NCBI GenBank assembly: GCA_905116865.2
Contig: CAJHNH020000791.1
Coordinates: 808,161 to 872,160 of the forward strand
Length of the DNA: 64,000 nt
Direction of reading: 5' to 3'
Source: Candidula unifasciata
Lineage: Eukaryota > Mollusca > Gastropoda > Stylommatophora > Geomitridae
Part shown: piece after piece, positions 56,632 to 64,000 of the stretch
Position numbering within the stretch: position 1 is the stretch's first letter
Layout: each line of letters opens with the position of its first letter
The notes under the pieces: model-generated
The model's input: only the letters and a program-made list of their open reading frames with translations
The model's database searches: none
Told to the model about the DNA's origin: nothing
Position numbers and translations under genes: made by a program

Positions 56632-57379
56632 CTAAGAAGTCCCAACACTTCCTTTGCCTCTTGACACTGAACGGTCTGTGTAAATGATCAAATCCTCTGA
56701 GCGAGCATTATCTTGAATTAATTGCTGAATTTCCACCTCTGTGGCACCTGCTGGCCAGTCTTTGCATTCCTGGGTCAGCGTGATTATGACTCTACACAAG
56801 TCTGACTGCTCAGGTGGCATTTTGACCCACTCCTCTCCTCGCCTAATGTTCTCAAGGATGCAAACCTGTCTGATTGTGTCTTCTGCCTGAGCCATCCATG
56901 ACCTTCCTCTTATCAGCCGCTGACCCTTAACTGCACCCAGAGCTTCATGTAGAGGGTGGTCTGTGTCTGCAGCTACCCTGAGATGTGACTTCGCCTGCAG
57001 CACCGTGTGCCTACCTGCAACCGTCGGCAAACCAAGGATGTATTGCATACACACCACTGGGGTGTCTCTGGTGCAACCCAGAATGACCCGCACAGCCGCG
57101 TTCTGTATGCGCTCTAGTTTGTCCATCTGACTCTTTGAGATGGTAAGCAGTTCCAGGCCATAGTCAACCACTGACAGGATCAGGTGCTGATATAGTGTGA
57201 AAAGCATTCTCTGCTCTATGTCAATTGCAGCCATAGCCTTAAGTGCACTAAGTCCTTTTTGGCATCTCGTCACAACACTCTCCATATGGTCCTTAAATGA
57301 CAGGCTCCTGTCAAATGTAATTCCCAAATACTTCAGTTTGCTCTCTTTGTTGACGTCTCTACCATCTATCGTGAGGCTT
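56632..57379 (-). pseudogene. Reverse transcriptase thumb and start of RNase H
   Basis: Open frame from the gap: SLTIDGRDVNKESKLKYLGI, TFDRSLSFKDHMESV, ...KGLSALKAMAAIDIEQR, ...SVVDYGLELLTISKSQMDK, LERIQNAAVRVILGCTRDTP, then GLPTVAGRH, and finally DLIIYTDRSVSRGK, the first catalytic Asp of RNase H with Gly changed to Arg. K-Y-L-G-I-T-F-D and L-E-R-I-Q-N-A-A-V-R are hallmark RT-thumb motifs. About 249 codons are free of stops, so the copy is rather young. The catalytic RT core, if present, is hidden by the gap. Confidence 0.85.
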
Positions 57380-57396
57380 NNNNNNNNNNNNNNNNN
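57380..57396. other. Assembly gap (17 N)
   Basis: Seventeen N bases interrupt the RT frame of the adjacent retroelement. The flanks do not join in any frame. Confidence 0.99.
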
Positions 57397-57814
57397 AAAA
57401 ACCCCAATTTTATTTCAATGTACAAAAAAAAACAAACAGCAATTTGGCACTATTGTGGTATCAAAACAAACTCAGTATGTTATCAATTTTGCCCCAATCG
57501 AGCAATTGGAATTTTCGTGGTATCAAAACACCCCATCTGTATATAAAATGTATAACAATAAAAGAGCAGTTTGGGGAACGTCTGGTTATCGAAACAACAC
57601 CCATCTGTATTCAGGTTAAACCAATCAAAGCAGCAGATGTGGAACTGTCTGTGTGTATCAGAAACAACACTCCAGTCATGTATATCAGATGTACGAACCA
57701 ATCAAAGCAGCAGATGTGGAACTAGCTGAAAACTAATTTTATGACAGAGTTGACAAATAAACGACTAACCCCACACAAAATTTTCTTTTTTGGTTTAACT
57801 ATCGTGGGTCATAA
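57397..57814. other. A/T-rich intron sequence with degenerate repeats
   Basis: CAATCAAAGCAGCAGATGTG occurs twice (57,622 and 57,699), and GTGGTATCAAAACA-like words recur three times. It begins at the assembly gap. Confidence 0.65.
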
Positions 57815-58075
57815 AATAGTTTTCCCTGTTCTTGGGGGCCCCAGAAAAATTTTTGCCTGTTCTGGTGGGCCATGAAACAATTTTTGCCTGTTCTGGTGGG
57901 CCATGAAACAATTTTTGCCTGTTCTGGTGGGCCATGAAACAATTTTTGCCAGTTCGGGGGGCCGAAAATTTTTTTGATCTGGTGGGCCACAAAACAGTTT
58001 TTGCCTGTTCTGGTGGGCCATGAAACGATTTTTGCCTGTTCTGGTGGGCCATGAAACGATTTTTGGCCTCAGGTG
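57815..58075. repeat. 31-bp minisatellite, about 8 copies
   Basis: TTTTTGCCTGTTCTGGTGGG then CCATGAAACAA recurs every 31 bp, with divergent units near 57,950; intronic, about 100 bp beyond the exon A donor. Confidence 0.93.
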
Positions 58076-58177
58076 TAAAAAGATTGAGAAAACTGATCTA
58101 GAGGACCAGAAGACAAACAGTGACATCAATGACCAAGTAACAATCAGCATCATGCACTAAACTGTACAGACACAAAC

Positions 58178-58286
58178 CTCAAAGTCAGCATGCTTCTGCA
58201 CGTCCTCTGCCCTCATTCTGTTGAGAATAAACTCTGCCTCGCTGGCCACACGCACAATGTGATCACGGGTGGCGTGGGCTAGCAGC
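58178..58286 (-). CDS. NBEA: NBEA-like exon A (pre-PH region)
   Basis: This 109-nt exon has acceptor TTGATGTTGCAG before GCTGCTAGCC and donor GAG|GTTTGT. It reads [13 protein letters not shown], then [20 protein letters not shown], then DFE. The block with S-E-A-E-F-I-L-x-R-x-R-A-E-D-V-x-x-H-A-x-F-E is characteristic of the segment upstream of the BEACH module in neurobeachin/LRBA. It enters in phase 2 and ends in phase 0, so the Phe-Glu end joins Ser-Met-Cys-Ala of exon B in the order expected for the family. The acceptor is modest (short pyrimidine stretch) and the donor +3 is T rather than A/G, so exact ends are slightly less certain than for exons B to D. A 27-bp minisatellite begins about 100-160 bp upstream in the transcript, and a 31-bp minisatellite lies about 100 bp downstream of the donor. 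Confidence 0.85.
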
Positions 58287-58439
58287 CTGCAACATCAAAC
58301 AAAATTTTGCTCAACAGCTGCCAATAATCCTGTCATAGCTCCCACAACTACATCCGGATCAGCCTGCACAACTCTCTACTCTGTTTTCATTTCACTGCAA
58401 AACTCTCTGTCTTCAGTCAGTCCCAAAACTACACGTGAT

Positions 58440-60032
58440 CTCACCACAACTACACAACTACTCTGTCTTCAGTCAGCTGCACAACTACTCTGTCTTCAGT
58501 CAGCTGCACAACTACTCTGTCTTCAGTCAGCTGCACAACTACTCTGTCTGTCTTCAACTACTCTGTCAGCTGCACAAACTACTCTGTCTTCAGTCAGCTG
58601 CACAACTACTCTGTCTTCAGTCAGCTGCACAATACTCTGTCTTCAGTCAGTCAGCTGCACAACTACTCTGTCATCAGTCAGCTGCACAACTACTCTGTCT
58701 TCAGTCAGCTGCACAACTACTCTGTCTTCAGTCAGCTGCACAACTACATCCGTGATCAGTCAGCTGCACAAATACTCTGTCTTTAGTCAGCTGCACAACT
58801 ACTCTGTCTTCAGTCAGCTGCACAACTACTCTGTCTTCAGTCAGCTGCACAACTACTCTGTCATCAGTCAGCTGTCACAACTACTACTCAGCTGCACAAC
58901 TACTCTTCATCAGTCAGCTGCACAACTACTCTGTCTTCATCAGTCAGCTGCACTGCACAAACTACCTGTAGTCTTCAGTCAGCTGCACAACTACTCTGTC
59001 TTCAGTCAGCTGCTGCACAACTACAAACTACCCTGTCTTCAGTCAGCTGCACAACTACTCTGTCATCAGTCAGCTGCACAACTACTCTGTCTTCAGTCAG
59101 CTGCACAACTACTCTGTCATCAGTCAGCTGCACAACTACTCTGTCTTCAGTCAGCTGCACAACTACTCTGTCTTCAGTCAGCTGCACAACTACTCTGTCT
59201 TCAGTCAGCTGCACAACTACTCTGTCTTCAGTCAGCTGCACAACTACATCCGTGATCAGTCAGCTGCACAACTACTCTGTCATCAGTCAGCTGCACAACT
59301 ACTCTGTCTTCAGTCAGCTGCACAACTACTCTGTCTTCAGTCAGCTGCACAACTACTCTGTCATCAGTCAGCTGCACAACTACTCTGTCTTCAGTCAGCT
59401 GCACAACTACTCTGTCTTTAGTCAGCTGCACAACTACTCTGTCTTCAGTCAGCTGCACAACTACATCCGTGATCAGTCAGCTGCACAACTACTCTGTCTT
59501 CAGTCAGCTGCACAACTACTCTGTCTTCCAGTGTCAACTACTCTGTCTTCAGTCAGCTGCACAACTACTCTGTCTTCAGTCAGCTGCACAACTACTCTGT
59601 CATCAGTCAGCTGCACAACTACTCTGTCTTCAGTCAGCTGCACAACTACTCTGTCTTCAGTCAGCTGCACAACTACCCTGTCTTCAGTCAGCTGCACAAC
59701 TACTCTGTCTTCAGTCAGCTGCACAACTACTCTGTCTTCAGTCAGCTGCACAACTACTCTGTCTTCAGTCAGCTGCACAACTACTCTGTCTTCAGTCAGC
59801 TGCACAACTACTCTGTCTTCAGTCAGCTGCAAAACTACTCTGTCATCAGTCAGCTGCACAACTACTCTGTCTTCAGTCAGCTGCACAACTACTCTGTCTT
59901 CAGTCAGCTGCACAAATACCCTGTCTTCAGTCAGCTGCACAACTACTCTGTCTTCAGTCAGCTGCACAACTACCCTGTCTTCAGTCAGCTGCACAACTAC
60001 TCTGTCTTCAGTCAGCTGCACAACTACTCCGT
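58440..60032. repeat. 27-bp minisatellite, about 58 copies
   Basis: The unit is CAGTCAGCTGCACAACTACT plus CTGTCTT; each copy has CAGCTG. A TCATCAG subtype and a rare ACATCCGTGATCAGTCAG variant (near 58,746, 59,246 and 59,464) are interspersed. Ordinary intron sequence at 58,350-58,440 (GCCTGCACAACTCTCTACTC) looks like the founder. 27 bp equals nine codons, so frames are open on both strands. Confidence 0.95.
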
Positions 60033-60051
60033 CATCAGAAAAGTTAGTTCT

Positions 60052-60262
60052 GAATTGTGTACAGGACATTGCAGAACCAAGCCCAGCATTTCTTACTGTT
60101 GCGGTTTTCCTAGGCAAATTTGATATTTGGTAGTTTGCCATTGCTACAGAATGGTCAGCTCTATGTACTAGTGTTGAAACCAACGCAAAACAGTCTGCTG
60201 TCAAATCGTCTGTAGCTGTGATCAAGCCCGGCACCCCGACATTACAAAGTATGTGTTGCAAC
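60052..60262 (-). mobile_element. tRNA-derived SINE, family 1, copy 2
   Basis: Collinear with the element at 39690-39930: GGACATTGCAGAAC, CCTAGGCAAATTTG, GGTAGTTTGCCATTGCT, ATGGTCAGCT, GAAACCAACGCA and GCCCGGCACCCCGACATTAC recur in the same order. The B-box region is mutated (GGCTTGATCAC on the minus strand). It directly abuts the right end of the 27-bp array. Confidence 0.7.
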
Positions 60263-60287
60263 GCCTAAGCATAAATTGTAACAAGAC

Positions 60288-60540
60288 TCGGAAGCCATGT
60301 TAGCGCAGTCCATAGGAGGCTCGCTTTCAAATCCAGCTGCGACATGCTGCAGCCAGGGTCGGTGTTCGAAACCGAGCGGTTCCTGGGGTTCACTCAGCCT
60401 CTAGGAAATGGGTACCAGAGTTGAGACTCTGGGGTGAATGGAGGAATGTCGCTGTAGCTACGGAGTTACTTGCGGCCGGACCAACAGGCGGACAGTTTCT
60501 AATCAGCTGTCTGTACTGGTGGCAGAGCACTTATGGTTTA
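60288..60540 (+). mobile_element. Probable tRNA-derived SINE, different family
   Basis: The head has GTTAGCGCAGTCCATAGG (A-box-like) and GGTCGGTGTTCGAAACC (B-box-like), separated by about 45 bp. A body follows with TTCACTCAGCCTCTAGG, GGGTACCAGAGTTG and GGCGGACAGTTTCTAATC. The layout is that of a tRNA SINE, but only one copy is visible and no tail or target duplication is defined. It lies head-to-head with the family 1 SINE. Confidence 0.5.
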
Positions 60541-60604
60541 TAACAATGTGCAATGACACGGGTTCACATCTCCTGACTTCACCCTTTTTTGTGTGTGTAG
60601 CAAG

Positions 60605-63600
60605 ACTAAAAAAAAGTCTTAACAATTAAAGATTGTAAGAAGACCAAACACACACAACAACTAAATATTGTAAGGAGATTTTTAAAAAGTCTTAACAATT
60701 AGATACTGTAAGGGGACTCAAAAATGTCCCGCAACAAAAGATTGTAAGGGGACTCAAAAATGTCCCGCAACAAAAGATTGTAAGGGGACTCAAAAATGTC
60801 CAGCAACTAAAGATTGTAAGGGGACTCTAAAAAGTCCAGCAACTAAAGATTGTAAGGAGACTCAAACAAGTCCAGTAACTAAAGATTGTAAGGAGACTCA
60901 AACAAGTCCAACAACTAAAGATTGTAAGGGGACTCTAAAAAGTCCAGCAACTAAAGATTGTAAGGAGACTCAAACAAGTCCAGTAACTAAAGATTGTAAG
61001 GAGACTCAAACAAGTCCAACAACTAAAGATTGTAAGGGGACTCAAAAATGTCCAGCAACTAAAGATTGTAAGGAGACTCAAACATGTCCAGCAACTAAAG
61101 CTTGTAAGGGGACTCAAACATGTCCAGCAACTAAAGATTGTAAGGGGACTCAAACATGTCCAACAACTAAAGATTGTAAGGGGACTCAAACAAGTCCAAC
61201 AACTAAAGATTGTAAGGGGACTCAAACATGTCCAGCAACTAAAGATTGTAAGGGGACTCAAAAAAGTCCAGCAACTAAAGATTGTAAGGGGACTCAAACA
61301 AGTCCAACAACTAAAGATTGTAAGGGGACTCAAACATGTCCAACAACTAAAGATTGTAAGGGGACTCAAAAAAGTCCAGCAACTAAAGATTGTAAGGGGA
61401 CTCAAACAAGTCCAGCAACTAAAGATTGTAAGGGGACTCAAACATGCCCAACAACTAAAGATTGTAAGGAGACTCAAAGAAGTCCAGCAACTAAAGATTG
61501 TAAGGGGACTCAAAAATGTCCAGCAACTAAAGATTGTAAGGGGACTCAAACAAGTCCAACAACTAAAGATTGTAAGGAGACTCAAACAAGTCCAGTAACT
61601 AAAGATTGTAAGGGGACTCTGAAAAGTCCAGCAACTAAAGATTGTAAGGGGACTCAAACAAGTCCAGTAACTAAAGATTGTAAGGGGACTCTGAAAAGTC
61701 CAGCAACTAAAGATTGTAAGGGGACTCAAACAAGTCAAGTAACTAAAGATTGTAAGGGGACTCTGAAAAGTCCAGTAACTAAAGATTGTAAGGAGACTCA
61801 AACAAGTCCAGCAACTAAAGATTATAAGGAGACTCAAACAAGTCCAGCAACTAAAGATTGTAAGGAGACTCAAACAAGTCCAGTAACTAAAGATTGTAAG
61901 GAGACTCAAACAAGTCCAGCAACTAAAGATTGTAAGGAGACTCAAACAAGTCCAGTAACTAAAGATTGTAAGGAGACTCAAACAAATCCAGCAACTAAAG
62001 ATTGTAAGGAGACTAAAACAAGTCCAGTAACTAAAGATTGTAAGGAGACTCAAACAAGTCCAACAACTAAAGATTGTAAGGGGACTCAAACAAGTCCAGC
62101 AACTAAAGATTGTAAGGGGACTCAAACATGTCCAGCAACTAAAGATTGTAAGGGGACTCAAACAAGTCCAACAACTAAAGATTGTAAGGGGACTCAAACA
62201 AGTCCAACAACTAAAGATTGTAAGGGGACTCAAACAAGTCCAACAACTAAAGATTGTAAGGAGACTCAAACAAGTCCAGTAACTAAAGATTGTATGGAGA
62301 CTCAAACATGTCCAGCAACTAAAGATTGTAAGGAGACTCAAACAAGTCCAACAACTAAAGATTGTAAGGGGACTCAAACAAGTCCAACAACTAAAGATTG
62401 TAAGGGGACTCAAACAAGTCCAGCAACTAAAGATTGTAAGGGGACTCCAACAACTAAAGATTGTAAGGAGACTCAAACAAGTCCAACAACTAAAGATTGT
62501 AAGGGGACTCAAAAATGTCCAGCAACTAAAGATTGTAAGGGGACTCAAACAAGTCCAACAACTAAAGATTGTAAGGGGACTCAAACAAGTCCAGCAACTA
62601 AAGATTGTAAGGAGACTCAAACAAGTCCAGTAACTAAAGATTGTAAGGAGACTCAAACATGTCCAGCAACTAAAGATTGTAAGGAGACTCAAACAAGTCC
62701 AGCAACTAAAGATTGTAAGGAGACTCAAACATGTCCAGCAACTAAAGATTGTAAGGAGACTCAAACAAGTCCAACAACTAAAGATTGTAAGGAGACTCAA
62801 ACATGTCCAGTAACTAAAGATTGTAAGGAGACTCAAACAAGTCCAGCAACTAAAGATTGTAAGGGGACTCAAACATGTCCAGCAACTAAAGATTGTAAGG
62901 AGACTCAAACAAGTCCAGTAACTAAAGATTGTAAGGGGACTCTGAAAAGTCCAGCAATTAAAGATTGTAAGGAGACTCAAACAAGTCCAGCAACTAAAGA
63001 TTGTAAGGGGACTCAAACAAGTCCAACAACTAAAGATTGTAAGGGGACTCAAACAAGTCCAGCAACTAAAGATTGTAAGGGGACTCAAACAAGTCCAACA
63101 ACTAAAGATTGTAAAGAGACTCAAACATGTCCAGTAACTAAAGATTGTAAGGAGACTCAAACAAGTCCAGCAACTAAAGATTGTAAGAGACTCAAACAAG
63201 TCCAGTAACTAAAGATTGTAAGGAGACTCAAACATGTCCAGCAACTAAAGATTGTAAGGGGACTCAAACAAGTCCAACAACTAAAGATTGTAAGGGGACT
63301 CAAACAAGTCCAACAACTAAAGATTGTAAGGAGACTCAAACATGTCCAACAACTAAAGATTGTAAGGAGACTCAAACAAGTCCAACAACTAAAGATTGTA
63401 AGGAGACTCAAACAAGTCCAACAACTAAAGATTGTAAGGGGACTCAAACATGTCCAACAACTAAAGATTGTAAGGGGACTCAAACAAGTCCAACAACTAA
63501 AGATTGTAAGGAGACTCAAACAAGTCCAACAACTAAAGATTGTAAGGAGACTCAAACAAGTCCAACAACTAAAGATTGTAAGGAGACTCAAACAAGTTCA

Positions 63601-64000
63601 ACAACTAAAGATTGTAAGGGGACTCAAACAAGTCCAGCAACTAAAGATTGTAAGGAGACTCAAACATGTCCAGCAACTAAAGATTGTAAGGGGACTCAAA
63701 CATGTCCAACAACTAAAGATTGTAAGGGGACTCAAACAAGTCCAGTAACTAAAGATTGTAAGGAGACTCAAACATGTCCAACAACTAAAGATTGTAAGGG
63801 GACTCAAACATGTCCAACAACTAAAGATTGTAAGGGGACTCAAAAAAGTCCAGCAACTAAAGATTGTAAGGGGACTCAAACAAGTCCAACAACTAAAGAT
63901 TGTAAGGGGACTCAAACATGTCCAACAACTAAAGATTGTAAGGGGACTAAAAAAAGTCCAGCAACTAAAGATTGTAAGGAGACTAAAACATGTCCAACAA
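60605..64000. repeat. 36-bp minisatellite, over 90 copies, runs off window end
   Basis: AAAGATTGTAAGGGGACTCA then AACAAGTCCAGCAACT, with GG/GA, AAG/ATG and AAC/AGC/AGT variants, spaced 36 bp. Left-edge units (60,605-60,740) are strongly diverged, the core much less so. A 12-codon period makes both strands open over long distances. Confidence 0.97.

Larger units (their letters stand above)
56042..57379 (-). mobile_element. Non-LTR retrotransposon 3' half, cut by assembly gap
   Basis: A minus-strand element with RT thumb and RNase H regions ends with a stop codon followed at once by an (AATCA)n-type tail (plus-strand TGATTTGATTTGATT, 56,042-56,060). Such a short pentanucleotide tail with almost no 3' UTR is common for I/Ingi/Jockey-like elements. 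The right side is truncated by the run of N at 57380-57396. It sits in the intron between NBEA-like exons A and B, in the same orientation as the gene. Confidence 0.85.
36704..58286 (-). other. NBEA: NBEA/LRBA-like gene, partial, four visible exons
   Basis: The span covers exons A (58286-58178), B (54612-54446), C (42185-42042) and D (36840-36704), all read on the minus strand with GT-AG borders. Phases: A enters in phase 2 and leaves in 0; B 0 to 2; C 1 to 1; D 1 to 0. A-B and C-D join in frame and B-C does not. The encoded peptides follow the order of the segment before and into the PH-like domain of neurobeachin and LRBA, large scaffolds acting in membrane trafficking and binding PKA regulatory subunits. 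Introns are 3.6, 12.3 and 5.2 kb and are mostly minisatellite. Exons 5' of A lie beyond the right edge. No exon 3' of D (rest of PH, BEACH, WD40) was recognised in the leftmost 36.7 kb. Whether the copy is closer to NBEA or LRBA is not settled; exon D looks slightly nearer NBEA. Confidence 0.85.

Noticed and set aside
58269..60261. Frames of 190-330 codons repeating nine residues on both strands
   Set aside because: 27-bp unit artefact.
60935..63915. 754-codon Trp/Cys/Leu-rich minus-strand frame and Lys/Thr-rich plus-strand frames
   Set aside because: Products of the 36-bp array, open on both strands.

Overview
This 64 kb window is animal (intron-bearing) nuclear DNA, most likely from a mollusc or another lophotrochozoan invertebrate. 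The evidence is four spliced exons of a metazoan-only gene family, several non-LTR retrotransposon remnants, a decayed Penelope-like element, tRNA-derived SINEs, and a very heavy load of unrelated minisatellites. The organism call is inferred from this mix, not from a diagnostic marker. No bacterial operon, rRNA gene, functional tRNA gene or CRISPR array was seen.

The only host gene I recognise is a neurobeachin/LRBA-type gene (NBEA-like; BEACH-protein family, vesicle trafficking and AKAP scaffold) on the minus strand. Four exons are visible in transcription order: 58286-58178, 54612-54446, 42185-42042 and 36840-36704. Together they cover the conserved segment just upstream of, and entering, the PH-like domain that precedes the BEACH domain. 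Splice sites are canonical and phases agree at A-B and C-D. They do not agree at B-C, where a highly conserved exon of the family (the segment with W-E-D-D and an arginine run) is expected and absent. The 12 kb between B and C is almost entirely tandem repeat, including a 7.3 kb array of a 26-bp unit.

The most unusual structure: two of the four exons (B and D) have had their 3' splice site plus the first 24 or 19 coding bases captured inside a minisatellite. Exon D is preceded in the transcript by about 34 tandem 67-bp copies of its own acceptor. Exon B is preceded by seven 92-bp copies of its own acceptor. Every decoy copy reads into a stop codon within 8 to 12 codons.

Layout: 1-9.8 kb is mostly unique sequence with scattered minisatellites. 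9.8-13.4 kb holds a 38-bp array and a 40-bp array, the latter split by a 5'-truncated non-LTR retrotransposon. 13.8-14.6 kb is a long pyrimidine tract. 15.3-15.8 kb is a frameshifted RT fragment. 16.1-18.2 kb is a Penelope-like element broken by a minisatellite. 20.3-22.3 kb is an RT/RNase H remnant bounded by satellites. 22.4-36 kb is a chain of short-unit arrays, one of them with a nested SINE. 36.7-58.3 kb is the NBEA-like gene fragment, with an intronic retroelement remnant next to a 17-N gap. 58.4-64 kb is a 27-bp array, two SINEs back to back, and a 36-bp array running off the window end.

Very long open frames (up to about 2,400 codons) occur inside the arrays. They are consequences of stop-free repeat units, often open in several frames or on both strands, and are not annotated as genes. 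All calls are by eye; unit lengths come from counting spacing between repeated motifs, and copy numbers are approximate.
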